From UBA952 sp044361535 (GTDB lineage: Bacteria; Bacteroidota; Bacteroidia; Flavobacteriales_D; Crocinitomicaceae): a stretch of 64,000 nucleotides of DNA. The DNA lies in the NCBI GenBank assembly GCA_044361535.1, contig JBIKIQ010000003.1, forward strand, positions 1 through 64,000. Reading direction: 5' to 3'. The translations under genes and the position numbers were made by a program. The notes beneath the pieces are model-generated. The model saw nothing but the letters and a program-made list of their open reading frames with translations, was not told where the DNA came from and did no database searches. Numbering within the stretch: position 1 is the first letter of the stretch; every line of letters begins with the position of its first letter. Below, one piece after another: positions 18,036 to 26,636 of the stretch.

Positions 18036-19007
18036 ATGCATTCAATACCCAGTATTTCTGTTGTTATTCCAAATTACAATGGAAGAGACATCCTACTAGA
18101 CACCATTCGTTTTGCAATCAGAGCGCTCGAAACCAGTCAAATCATTGATTATGAAGTTATAGTTTCTGATGATGCTTCTGTTGACGATTCAATTGAGATG
18201 GTTCAAAACAATTTTGAGAATGTTATCGTCGTCAAATCGGATGTAAATACAGGTTTTTCGGGTAATGTAAATAGAGGTGTTTTTTCTTCTACTAAAGAGC
18301 TCATTTTGTTATTAAATTCTGATGTTCATTTAACTGAAGGGTACTTTAATTCCTTAATACCTCTCTTTTCCAATGAAAAAACATTTGGTGTTATGGGTGT
18401 AATTAAAGACATTAAATCGCTTGAAATACAAGATGGCGCCAAGTACCCAAAATTATTTTTATACAATATAGAAAGCAATAAAAATTTGATAAGTGAAAAT
18501 AAAGTTTTACCGACGTTTTTTCTATCAGGTGCCAATGCTTTAATTCGTGCAAGTTATCTCAAAAGAATAGGTGGTTTGTGTGAATTATTTAATCCGTATT
18601 ATTCAGAGGATGTGGAATTGGGAATTCGCGTTTGGCGCATGGGTTGGGAAATGTACTTTCAGCCTGACGCAATTTGCTACCATGAATTATCTACAACAAT
18701 TAAGAAGATTAATTCGCATAAAGTCCAGTTGATAGCCAAACGAAATAAATATATTTTACACGCCCTTCATTTACCACAGGCATTGAAGATTTTATATCTT
18801 TTGAACATTATGCTTAACGCCATTTTTAAGTTATTTATCGGAAAAAAACTCAATTTTTTAGCACTATTGTCTTTTTTTAACATGTATTCAAAAATACGTG
18901 TAGAAATGAAATTGCGCCGCTCATTAGTGGAAAATAAATATTCCTTGTCCCTTTTTGAAAGTGTAGAAAAGATAAAGAGGCAGTTGGAAGAAAAAACAAC
19001 AAATTGA
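18036..19007 (+). CDS. GT2 family glycosyltransferase
   Basis: A 323-residue GT-A enzyme of the rhamnosyltransferase/WcaA-like class. Visible motifs are ISVVIPNYNGRDILLDTI, VSDDASVDDSIEMV, the DxD-equivalent LLLNSDVHLTEGYF, FFLSGANALIRASYLKRIGG and the catalytic-base region YYSEDVELGIRVWRMGWEMYFQP. A short hydrophobic stretch near 255-290 may be membrane-associated. It probably adds a sugar to a surface glycan or LPS. It stands alone between HU and a small membrane-protein gene, with its own promoter immediately upstream. Donor and acceptor are unknown. Confidence 0.88.
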   Translation: MHSIPSISVVIPNYNGRDILLDTIRFAIRALETSQIIDYEVIVSDDASVDDSIEMVQNNFENVIVVKSDVNTGFSGNVNRGVFSSTKELILLLNSDVHLTEGYFNSLIPLFSNEKTFGVMGVIKDIKSLEIQDGAKYPKLFLYNIESNKNLISENKVLPTFFLSGANALIRASYLKRIGGLCELFNPYYSEDVELGIRVWRMGWEMYFQPDAICYHELSTTIKKINSHKVQLIAKRNKYILHALHLPQALKILYLLNIMLNAIFKLFIGKKLNFLALLSFFNMYSKIRVEMKLRRSLVENKYSLSLFESVEKIKRQLEEKTTN

Positions 19008-19085
19008 ACGATCTAGATTAGAACCATTTATAAGAAAAAAAAATGTAATAAATCGATTTTTTGTGTTATAATTGTAAATAATAGC

Positions 19086-19093
19086 TATTTTTG
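19086..19093 (+). promoter_or_regulatory. -7 element before the small Cys-rich protein gene
   Basis: TATTTTTG, matching TAnnTTTG, 21 nt before the ATG at 19115. A TTG at 19061-19063 lies 22 nt upstream, slightly farther than ideal. Confidence 0.5.
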
Positions 19094-19114
19094 TTATCAA
19101 ATTGTTAGCTATAA

Positions 19115-19378
19115 ATGAAATCAGAGAGTGCAGGTTGTTTTGTATATGCAGTAATAATTTTTTTTGGGATTATTTCGATTATTTATATTTCAATGCGTCG
19201 AATTAATTGTGTAATTAGTCAGGAATATCCATGCAGCTCATCCGATTCAAATTTATCATGCGCTGAATGTAATGATGGATCAATAGTGGATTTAAGTACT
19301 TATTGGAATCAGTTTTTTATAACACCATGTACGAAAAATGGAGGAGTAAAACAATACAAATGTAAAAAGTGTTTGTAG
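19115..19378 (+). CDS. Small single-pass membrane protein with Cys-rich tail
   Basis: An 87-residue protein of no recognised family. One hydrophobic helix spans about residues 8-26 (CFVYAVIIFFGIISIIYI), followed by MRRIN and a soluble tail rich in cysteine: PCSSSDSNLSCAECNDGS, then TPCTKNGGVKQYKCKKCL. There are eight Cys in total, including two CxxC pairs (CAEC and CKKC) that could bind zinc or form disulphides. It has its own promoter element and a hairpin terminator, which supports a real gene although it is short and AT-rich. It is convergent with ispG. Confidence 0.6.
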   Translation: MKSESAGCFVYAVIIFFGIISIIYISMRRINCVISQEYPCSSSDSNLSCAECNDGSIVDLSTYWNQFFITPCTKNGGVKQYKCKKCL

Positions 19379-19379
19379 G

Positions 19380-19407
19380 AAAAGTAATTAAACTTGATTG
19401 CTTTTTT
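19380..19407. terminator. Bidirectional hairpin between the small ORF and ispG
   Basis: AAAAGTAATTAA (19380-19391) pairs with TTGATTGCTTTT (19394-19405), allowing two G-T wobbles, flanked by an A run on one side and a T run on the other. It serves two convergent genes. Confidence 0.6.
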
Positions 19408-19408
19408 C

Positions 19409-21313
19409 TCAACTAACTTCCACCCAATCTCCATGCTCCTTAATAAGATCAATTAAAGCCTGAACGGCTTCATCCTCGGCGACATTTTTACGTACAACTG
19501 TTTTTTCTTTGTATAAGTTGATTTTCCCTGGCCCGGTGCCTACATAACCATAATCAGCATCTGCCATTTCACCCGGACCATTTACAATACAACCCATGAT
19601 TCCTATTTTAATACCTTTCAAATGAGAAGTACGCTCACGAATTTTTGCTGTAGTTTCTTGAAGGTCGAAAAGTGTCCTGCCACATGATGGACATGAAATA
19701 TACTCCGTTTTTGATATCCGCGTTCGAGTTGCCTGTAGAATTCCAAATGCAGTAGAATTTATTAGTGTATTTGGTTGATTTCCAGTAAGCCATATTCCGT
19801 CTCCGAAACCATCTATGAATAAAGAGCCACAATCGCTAGAAACGTATAATTGAAATGTTTCTGCATCTAAAGAATGATTTTCAACCTTCAAGATTACTGG
19901 AATATCCAGTTTTTTCTGCAAAAGGTCAATGTGTATTTTCCTAAAAAGCTGTGTTTTGTTTGAATACTTTGTTTTTATAACAAGCACCAAATTTGGATAT
20001 TCATTTAATTCACTGGGTAATGATTCTGAACATTCAAGTTCTAAAAATGCACGTTGTTCTCGATTTACAAAAGCTAGTTCATTCTTTTGAATAAGCGGAT
20101 AATATCCAGCTTTATTCTCGTAAGTATTTTTCCAAACGCTAAAATCAACAAGGACGCCCAAAGTTCCAGGTACTTCAAAATTAAGTGTGTTTTGACCTAT
20201 ATAAACATAATCAGCGGCTAAGTCTTGTAAATTCCATTTATCCAATTGAAAGGAATAATTATACCCAAATCCGTAAAAATTTGCAGGTGTTATTTGCTGT
20301 TTTTCGGATAAATCTGCAATCACAACGGGTACATGTTTGCCGCCTAGGTTATGAATTTCTTTGGTTACTCTCCGTTTGTAGGAAAATGGATTGTAAGGTA
20401 ATTCTGACAATGAATTTTGAATTTCAAAATTAGTTGAAACAGTAAATTTTTCCGCTAATTTTTGGGCAACCGGAATTTCAAATTCAGGTTCTTCTGTCAA
20501 TGAAACACGAATTGTATCTCCAATCCCATCTTCCAATAGTGCGCCAATTCCAACTGCAGATTTAATTCTTCCATCCTCTCCATCACCAGCCTCAGTTACT
20601 CCTAAATGCAACGGATAACAACGGCCGTTTTTTAACATTTCTACCACCAATAAACGATAGGCCTGAACCATCACAAGCGTATTACTTGCTTTCATTGAGA
20701 TGACTAAATTAAAAAAGTCATTTTTCTCACAAATACGGATGAATTCAAAAGCCGATTCCACCATTCCTTCCGGTGTATCTCCGTATCTACTTAAAATTCT
20801 ATCTGAAAGCGAACCGTGATTTGTTCCAATTCGCATAGCTGTATTATGCTCTTTGCAAAGTAAAACTAAAGGAGTAAATTTTTCCTCAATTCTAGTTAAC
20901 TCAGCTTGATAGCTCTCGTCTGTATAATCAATTTCTTCAAATTTCTTTTTATCCGCGTAATTTCCTGGATTTACTCGAACTTTTTCAACCAGCTTAGCGG
21001 CAATTTCGGCAGCATTTGGTGTAAAGTGAATATCGGCAACTAATGGTGTAGAATAACCTTTGCTCAATAGTTCCTCGCGTATTTTGCCAAGATTTTCTGC
21101 TTCATTTTTACTTGGAGCAGTTAATCTAACTAATTCGCAACCAGCATCAATCATGCGAATAGACTGTTCAACTGATTTTTCAGTGTCCATTGTATCTGTT
21201 GTGGTCATGGATTGCAAACGAATTGGATTTGCCCCACCCATTTTTAGGTTCCCGATAGAAACCTCAATTGTTTCTATGCGTTTTCTAGTTAAATAGTCTA
21301 AACAATATTTCAT
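19409..21313 (-). CDS. ispG: 4-hydroxy-3-methylbut-2-enyl-diphosphate synthase (long Bacteroidota form)
   Basis: A 634-residue enzyme of the MEP isoprenoid pathway; most proteobacterial IspG have about 370. An N-terminal TIM barrel (PIRLQSMTTTDTMDTE ... VADIHFTPNAAEIAAK ... MRIGTNHGSLSDRI) is followed by an extra domain at about 285-525, typical of the plant/Bacteroidota type. The C-terminal iron-sulphur domain has cluster cysteines Cys541 and Cys544 (SCPSCGRTLF) and Cys575 (GCIVNGPGEMADADYG). It converts MEcPP to HMBPP using a reduced electron donor. A TAGCTTTG box sits 5 nt before the ATG, which implies a leaderless transcript. Confidence 0.95.
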   Translation of the reverse strand: MKYCLDYLTRKRIETIEVSIGNLKMGGANPIRLQSMTTTDTMDTEKSVEQSIRMIDAGCELVRLTAPSKNEAENLGKIREELLSKGYSTPLVADIHFTPNAAEIAAKLVEKVRVNPGNYADKKKFEEIDYTDESYQAELTRIEEKFTPLVLLCKEHNTAMRIGTNHGSLSDRILSRYGDTPEGMVESAFEFIRICEKNDFFNLVISMKASNTLVMVQAYRLLVVEMLKNGRCYPLHLGVTEAGDGEDGRIKSAVGIGALLEDGIGDTIRVSLTEEPEFEIPVAQKLAEKFTVSTNFEIQNSLSELPYNPFSYKRRVTKEIHNLGGKHVPVVIADLSEKQQITPANFYGFGYNYSFQLDKWNLQDLAADYVYIGQNTLNFEVPGTLGVLVDFSVWKNTYENKAGYYPLIQKNELAFVNREQRAFLELECSESLPSELNEYPNLVLVIKTKYSNKTQLFRKIHIDLLQKKLDIPVILKVENHSLDAETFQLYVSSDCGSLFIDGFGDGIWLTGNQPNTLINSTAFGILQATRTRISKTEYISCPSCGRTLFDLQETTAKIRERTSHLKGIKIGIMGCIVNGPGEMADADYGYVGTGPGKINLYKEKTVVRKNVAEDEAVQALIDLIKEHGDWVEVS

Positions 21314-21318
21314 CTTTA

Positions 21319-21326
21319 CAAAGCTA
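21319..21326 (-). promoter_or_regulatory. -7 element abutting the ispG start codon
   Basis: Minus-strand TAGCTTTG (TAnnTTTG), only 5 nt from the ispG ATG. If it is used, transcription starts at about the first base of the start codon. No -33 box at standard spacing was seen. Confidence 0.5.
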
Positions 21327-21395
21327 ACAAAGTATTATTTAGTTTGTTTCGCTTTTTAAAATTATGAACTAAGTCTTAATTGAATTTAAACCCTC

Positions 21396-22118
21396 TTAAT
21401 GAATAAAATCAAGGACACAGCGCACTGAATACCCATTGCCCTTAATGTTAAGTGTGCCTGCAAAACCATCCTCCAATTCATTAATTACAGATGAGTAGTT
21501 ATGAGCGAGTCCAATGCGATAGGCATATTCAAGTTTCAAATCCTGATTCCAGGAGGTTGTTGTCCAAAAGTTGGTGTACTTGCCTTTACTTTTTCCGTCA
21601 TACCAATGGGTTGTCGGTGTTAGATTCGCATATCTACTTCCCACAGGTTTTGCATTAAATACATTTGCTGGATGTTCCTCAAAATTTTGATTAGTTTCCC
21701 AGCCTGTTTTTGCCATTATTTTTCTAGGCGTTACATTTTCACCGCCAAGTGAATTGATAAAGTCTGTCCATTCAAAAATAGTTGGTATGTGTGAACCCAT
21801 TGGCGCCAACCCACGAGGATCCACTACGGCATACCAATTATACAAGATGGTTTTAGTATCAACACCATTCTCATCTTCGTAATAACACCAAGCAGCTATA
21901 TTATTTTTAGAAGCATACATCCATTCTTGTTCTGTCTGAGCATGCATTATTTTCTCTCCGTTTTTGAATCTTTTAACGGAAAGATTACTTGTTGTCCATT
22001 GAAGTTTGTTCATTGTGGTTAATTTGTACACATTACCATCAATGTCTTTTACTGTTTGGGACATGGAAAAATTCAACACAAAGGTTGAAAGTACCATCAG
22101 GATTTTTGCTAACTTCAT
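21396..22118 (-). CDS. Secreted FISUMP-domain protein
   Basis: A 240-residue protein with a signal peptide (MKLAKILMVLSTFVLNFSMS). It has the features of the Fibrobacter succinogenes major paralogous domain: VKDIDGNVYKLTTMNKLQWTTSNLSVKRFKNGEKI, LYNWYAVVDPRGLAPMGSHIPT, FWTTTSWNQDLKLEYAYRIGL and GYSVRCVLD at the end. The fold resembles sulfatase-modifying/C-type-lectin-like domains and is common in secreted Bacteroidota proteins. The molecular role is unknown. It has no T9SS sorting domain. It is divergent from the M1 peptidase gene across only 32 nt. Confidence 0.8.
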   Translation of the reverse strand: MKLAKILMVLSTFVLNFSMSQTVKDIDGNVYKLTTMNKLQWTTSNLSVKRFKNGEKIMHAQTEQEWMYASKNNIAAWCYYEDENGVDTKTILYNWYAVVDPRGLAPMGSHIPTIFEWTDFINSLGGENVTPRKIMAKTGWETNQNFEEHPANVFNAKPVGSRYANLTPTTHWYDGKSKGKYTNFWTTTSWNQDLKLEYAYRIGLAHNYSSVINELEDGFAGTLNIKGNGYSVRCVLDFIH

Positions 22119-22150
22119 AATTCAAAGGATAAAGCAATAAAATCAATTTT

Positions 22151-23731
22151 ATGAAAAAAGTTACGCGATTAGGTTTTTCACTGTTCTCATTTTTCCTCTT
22201 GGTAAACTCAACTTACTTTTGTCAAATAAACCAAATTGATATTAAAGAATACAGATTTAATATTCATGTTTCAGATGTTCATGACACCGTCTCTATCCAA
22301 GAAACGGTTAATTTTTTATGGAAGGACAAAACCAAAGTTCCATGCCTGAATCTCACGTCAGTAAAGAAAAATGGCAAGGGAATGAAAGTAAAAAATATTG
22401 AAAACGCAGGAAAAAAAATTGAGTTTATCCATAAAACAGATACCATTTATTTAACTGGCTTAGACTTTTCGGAAGAATTATTTGAGCTTCAAATATCCTA
22501 TTCAGGCGTCCCTGCTGATGGGCTGGTTATTGGTAAAAACAAATATGGTAACCGCACTTTTTTTGGCGATAATTGGCCTACTCGTGCTCAAAACTGGATG
22601 GCATGTAATGATCATTTATCAGATAAGGCAAAAGTCCATTTTTCAGTAACCGCCCCTTCACATTATCAAGTGATTGCTAACGGCATTCATCAATCGACTA
22701 TAACGGTTTCAGACGCTGAAAAAAACTGGAATTACTACTCAGATATTGAACTACCAACAAAAGTCATGGTAGTAGGGATTGCTGATTTCGCCATTAAGTG
22801 GAATGATGAACATTATATTTCAAGTTGGGTGTATCCTGAAAATGAACAGGGTGGCTTTTACGACTTTGATCTTGCACCATCTATTTTAGAGTTTTTTGTT
22901 GATTACATTGCCCCCTATCCTTTTTCAACGCTTGCTAATGTGCAATCTACCACACGATTTGGAGGAATGGAAAATGCAGGTTGTATTTTTTACGACGAAA
23001 ATGCAATAAACGGAACGAGAAGCAGTGAAGCCCTTCTTGCGCATGAAATTGCCCATCAGTGGTTTGGGAATTCAGCAACGGAAAGTGATTGGTCGCACCT
23101 ATGGTTAAGCGAAGGATTTGCAACCTATTTGACCTTAATCTACCAAGAAAAAGTGAAGGGAAGTGATTTATTCAAACAAGAATTGGAGCAAGATCGAAAA
23201 CAAATAATTTCTTTTTCAAAGTCGTATCCAAATCCGGTAATAGACTCCACACAAAAGGATTTAATGAAATTGTTAAATGCTAACTCATATCAAAAAGGAA
23301 GCTGGGTGTTACACATGCTTCGTAAAAAAGTTGGTGATGAGGTATTTCAGAAAATTATTCAGTCCTATTATTCAACCTACAAATTGTCGAATGCATCAAG
23401 CACTGATTTTGAACGTATTGCAGAAGAAATTTCAGGAATGGAATTGACTACTTTTTTTAATCAATGGTTGAGAAGACCTGGTCTCCCGCAGTTATCACTT
23501 CGGGTAAACGCAAAGAAAAAAAAACTGGATGGTTTGATTATACAAATGCAAAAAAATGAAACTTATGAATTTCCTTTAAAACTCAAAATAAATTTTAGTG
23601 ATGGCTCCTCCGTTTCAGAAACAATTGAAATTTTTGATAAAGTAACTCCAATTAAAAAATCGTATTCAAAAAAAATCAGTTCTTTTGTGGTAGATCCAAA
23701 CGTTGAATTATTATTCGAAGAATCAAAATAA
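22151..23731 (+). CDS. M1 family metallopeptidase
   Basis: A 526-residue secreted aminopeptidase. A signal peptide (to about residue 24, ending STYFCQ) is followed by the N-terminal beta domain. The exopeptidase motif GGMENAG is at 271-277, and the zinc site is HEIAH at 298-302 plus Glu321 (HExxH-x18-E) in LWLSEGFATYL. It is shorter than full M1 enzymes such as PepN (about 870) because the C-terminal helical domain is reduced to about 150 residues. It is likely periplasmic and trims peptides. Its stop is 1 nt before the xseB ATG, so the two are cotranscribed although unrelated in function. Confidence 0.9.
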   Translation: MKKVTRLGFSLFSFFLLVNSTYFCQINQIDIKEYRFNIHVSDVHDTVSIQETVNFLWKDKTKVPCLNLTSVKKNGKGMKVKNIENAGKKIEFIHKTDTIYLTGLDFSEELFELQISYSGVPADGLVIGKNKYGNRTFFGDNWPTRAQNWMACNDHLSDKAKVHFSVTAPSHYQVIANGIHQSTITVSDAEKNWNYYSDIELPTKVMVVGIADFAIKWNDEHYISSWVYPENEQGGFYDFDLAPSILEFFVDYIAPYPFSTLANVQSTTRFGGMENAGCIFYDENAINGTRSSEALLAHEIAHQWFGNSATESDWSHLWLSEGFATYLTLIYQEKVKGSDLFKQELEQDRKQIISFSKSYPNPVIDSTQKDLMKLLNANSYQKGSWVLHMLRKKVGDEVFQKIIQSYYSTYKLSNASSTDFERIAEEISGMELTTFFNQWLRRPGLPQLSLRVNAKKKKLDGLIIQMQKNETYEFPLKLKINFSDGSSVSETIEIFDKVTPIKKSYSKKISSFVVDPNVELLFEESK

Positions 23732-23732
23732 T

Positions 23733-23933
23733 ATGAGTGAATTAAATTATACGCAAGCATTTGAAGAACTTCAAACAATTGTGGCTGAAATGGAAAACGG
23801 AAAGATTTCTGTGGACGACTTGGCCATCAAAGTAAAACGCGCTTCTGAATTAATCAAAACATGTAAAAACAAGCTTTCAGCAACAGAAGGAGATGTTCAA
23901 AAAATACTCAGTGATTTAGACGAAAATGATTAG
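23733..23933 (+). CDS. xseB: Exodeoxyribonuclease VII small subunit
   Basis: A 66-residue protein, MSELNYTQAFEELQTIVAEM, with ENGKISVDDLAIKVKRASELIKTCKNKLSATE, the canonical XseB helical hairpin. The ATG at 23733 is chosen over an in-frame upstream start (23703) that would run through the end of the M1 peptidase gene. XseB pairs with XseA to digest ssDNA. XseA is not adjacent here, unlike the usual xseA-xseB pair. Confidence 0.92.
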   Translation: MSELNYTQAFEELQTIVAEMENGKISVDDLAIKVKRASELIKTCKNKLSATEGDVQKILSDLDEND

Positions 23934-23943
23934 CTAATCATTT
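23924..23943. terminator. 20-nt perfect palindrome at the xseB 3' end
   Basis: AAATGATTAGCTAATCATTT is a perfect 20-nt palindrome. It contains the xseB stop codon and ends 1 nt before the stop of the convergent gene. It probably acts as a compact bidirectional terminator or 3' end stabiliser; the stem is weak (AT-rich) and there is no long T tract. Confidence 0.45.
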
Positions 23944-25419
23944 CTATTTCACCAAACGATAGATGTTTGAATTAAGTTGAATATAATAACATCCACTTGG
24001 TAAATTAGAGGTATTCAAAGTAGTTGAATTTGTAAATGTGGTATTTATAAGAATCTGTCCAAATTGATTCATCAAAATAACATTGCTATTTTCAGAAGTG
24101 GACATTTGTACCTCAATTATATCTGTAAATGGATTTGGATAAATAATTTCATTCGTTAATTCGGTTTCTAGTGATGTAACTAGTTGACCAAAGATTACAT
24201 TTCCATTAATAGCATCAAATGGATTGGGGTGAGCTATTCCAGGAGAAATTTTAGCAAAATAGATATTTGTACCCCCATTATTAGTTGTTATATTATCTCC
24301 TGTATTACTATTGAATCCGATGGCAACATATCCACCATCATTAGTAGGAAGAAGTTGGTTACATTTATCTAATCCTTCATTTGAAATTACACAATACGAG
24401 CCAGGACTTCCATCAAAATAGCCATAATACGTATCACAATAAGCTAAAATGTTATCATAATCATCCTGATAGGTTTGAACATCTATCAATCTTGTGCCAA
24501 TAACCGTTTTGTTTATCCCGGGCAAGTATGCCACCTCATCAATCATTGTGTTTTTGGGCGTATTGAGGGTGTATTGAAAAACTAAATTTCCATTAAAATC
24601 ATAAGATCCAAAATAATCATCGTGATTCGTTTCGATTACTTTACGCTTGCCAACAGCATACACCTTATTCAACCCTAAGAAAACATCGTTTATTCCATAT
24701 TCCCCCGCCAAATCACCTATTGTATCTTGCCAAAGGATATCGCCAAACCGATTCATTTTCAATAAGAATCCCTTTACCAAATTAGAGTCTGCTATATACA
24801 TTTCACCCCCAATAATGAAGGAGGAATCTGCTAAGTTAATTACTGTATTTGCCCGATCATTTCCTGTTGTTCCAAACGTTTTTGTCCAAATAGTGTCGCC
24901 AGTAAATGTTGTTTTTATAATATAAATATCACTTCCTTGTCCGCTAACAGGTTGAGTTTCACCAACCATCAGTATTGAAGAATCCTTTGTAATTATAGCG
25001 TCATTGATTTTTTCCCAATTTTGAGTTCCGTACGTTTTTTCCCATACTTGATCTCCATTACCATCTATTCGCACCAAATACGCATCAAAATTTCCATTAC
25101 CACTAAAAGAATTTGAATACCCAGCAATATAATACCCTAAAGTTGAATCATACAAAACCCTACGGCCAATATCTGACTCATTCCCTCCGTAATTTCTACT
25201 CCATTTGTAATTTCCTAAACTGTCTAAATGCAATAAAAAAGCATCTGAATTTCCAGTCCAACTACTTGAGCTTCCCGTGATGGTGTAGGATGAATCAGCT
25301 AATTGAACAACCCCTTCACCACGGTCGTAGCCATTTCCTGAATAGAGTTTATAGAAAGATATTTGAGAAAAACCGTTGAAAGCGATAATCACAAATACTG
25401 ATAAGATTAATATGCGCAT
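23944..25419 (-). CDS. T9SS-sorted propeller-like secreted protein
   Basis: A 491-residue protein with a signal peptide (MRILILSVFVIIAFNGFS). It has repeated blades of the type SDAFLLHLDSLGNYKWSRNYGG, FDAYLVRIDGNGDQVWEKTYG, SDIYIIKTTFTGDTIWTKTFG and VKGFLLKMNRFGDILWQDT, suggesting a beta-propeller of about 5-7 blades. The C-terminal type A sorting domain is IIYPNPFTDIIEVQM ... LPSGCYYIQLNSNIYRLVK. It is probably surface-exposed or released. It overlaps the outer-membrane-barrel gene upstream by 13 nt and appears to be the last gene of the thiolase-led run. Function is unknown. Confidence 0.82.
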   Translation of the reverse strand: MRILILSVFVIIAFNGFSQISFYKLYSGNGYDRGEGVVQLADSSYTITGSSSSWTGNSDAFLLHLDSLGNYKWSRNYGGNESDIGRRVLYDSTLGYYIAGYSNSFSGNGNFDAYLVRIDGNGDQVWEKTYGTQNWEKINDAIITKDSSILMVGETQPVSGQGSDIYIIKTTFTGDTIWTKTFGTTGNDRANTVINLADSSFIIGGEMYIADSNLVKGFLLKMNRFGDILWQDTIGDLAGEYGINDVFLGLNKVYAVGKRKVIETNHDDYFGSYDFNGNLVFQYTLNTPKNTMIDEVAYLPGINKTVIGTRLIDVQTYQDDYDNILAYCDTYYGYFDGSPGSYCVISNEGLDKCNQLLPTNDGGYVAIGFNSNTGDNITTNNGGTNIYFAKISPGIAHPNPFDAINGNVIFGQLVTSLETELTNEIIYPNPFTDIIEVQMSTSENSNVILMNQFGQILINTTFTNSTTLNTSNLPSGCYYIQLNSNIYRLVK

Positions 25420-26636
25420 TGTAATCTAAATAAAATGGATTGACCTGTTTTCCCTAAAATGTTTTCACTGGCAATTCCAACATTCCAATTATTAATTTTA
25501 ATACTTGAATAGAGGCCAAAACGAAAACGCGAGAAACCACCGTAACTAGCATTAGCTCCAATGTTTACCGTTGTTTTGGAACCCGTTGAAATGCGATAGT
25601 CAGCTCCAGCAAAAACAAGTGGAGTATAGGCAGAAGCAAGAAATAGGCGAACACCATAAAACTCTTGTAATTTGCGAGATGAGTTAGCATCTACAAGTTT
25701 TGAAAATTGTAAAAAACCAGGCAAGAAGATTACTGGGTTTGATTCTCTTTTCTGAATTCCAATGGTATCAAGAATTGAATAATTGGAATCTAAAAAAGAA
25801 CTTCCATTTAAGACTTGGTCGAAAGATAATCCTGTAAAAGTAATACTTGTGTCGGCTGTATAATTGGTAAGTGGGTTATTGTAAGTGGCTACTCCTATAT
25901 TTTTGGCTAAAAACTGATAATACATGGGAGTGGAATTCTTAGTGGGTATAGAAAAACGAAAATCGGCATCCAACCCAACGCCAATTCCAGCAAATAAGTT
26001 TGGTGAATCAGAAAATTGGGCACTACCATTGTAGGAAATAGCAAGCGTATCAATGTTTGAGGATTGATAAATTTCGGTGTTTGATAAATTCGCCGATGTA
26101 TATCTATTCATGGAATACAAATTCAACGATACAGTTGATTTGCTTTTTTTGTCGAGCCAGCCAAATCCTATTTTTTGGCAGGTTAAACTGGAAAATTTTG
26201 TTCCTGAAAGAGAGGCCGTATCCCCCAAATAATTTTGATTTCCATAAAAGGTTAATTCATACAAATCTTGAGAGTATAGGGCATTGATAAATGAGAAATA
26301 GCCTGCTTTAACCACAAACCCCCACGTATTTTTTTTGAATAAGTTTGTTGTATAATTTCTATATTCAATTTCTGAGCTTAAGTCTAAACCAAAACGATTA
26401 ATTCCCCTGTGTAATTTTAAACTTTTTTCTTTAATATCATCCGTGATTTCACCCCCGAATAATAGTTTATTTGTTAGTGACTTATGTAACGATGTTGATG
26501 CATAGTCTCCTGTTCCTGAAAAAATAAATTCGTGTTTTCTATTTAACAAGGTATCATGTTGTATAGGCAACCAAGACTGGGAGAACCCTGTGGAAAATAG
26601 AAACAAGAAACCTAAAAATGTTATTTTTTTCATCAA
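25407..26636 (-). CDS. Outer-membrane beta-barrel protein (DUF5723-like)
   Basis: A 409-residue protein with a signal peptide (MMKKITFLGFLFLFSTGFSQ) and a succession of amphipathic strands (KNTWGFVVKAGYFSFINALY, FGVRLFLA-type repeats, SRFRFGLYSSIKINNWNVGIASENI) ending in an aromatic strand, QSILFRLQCAY. The pattern fits DUF5723/PorP-SprF-like outer-membrane barrels of Bacteroidota. It overlaps the lipoprotein gene upstream by 4 nt (ATGA) and the T9SS gene downstream by 13 nt, so the three products probably work together at the outer membrane. The exact family call is uncertain. Confidence 0.65.
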   Translation of the reverse strand: MMKKITFLGFLFLFSTGFSQSWLPIQHDTLLNRKHEFIFSGTGDYASTSLHKSLTNKLLFGGEITDDIKEKSLKLHRGINRFGLDLSSEIEYRNYTTNLFKKNTWGFVVKAGYFSFINALYSQDLYELTFYGNQNYLGDTASLSGTKFSSLTCQKIGFGWLDKKSKSTVSLNLYSMNRYTSANLSNTEIYQSSNIDTLAISYNGSAQFSDSPNLFAGIGVGLDADFRFSIPTKNSTPMYYQFLAKNIGVATYNNPLTNYTADTSITFTGLSFDQVLNGSSFLDSNYSILDTIGIQKRESNPVIFLPGFLQFSKLVDANSSRKLQEFYGVRLFLASAYTPLVFAGADYRISTGSKTTVNIGANASYGGFSRFRFGLYSSIKINNWNVGIASENILGKTGQSILFRLQCAY

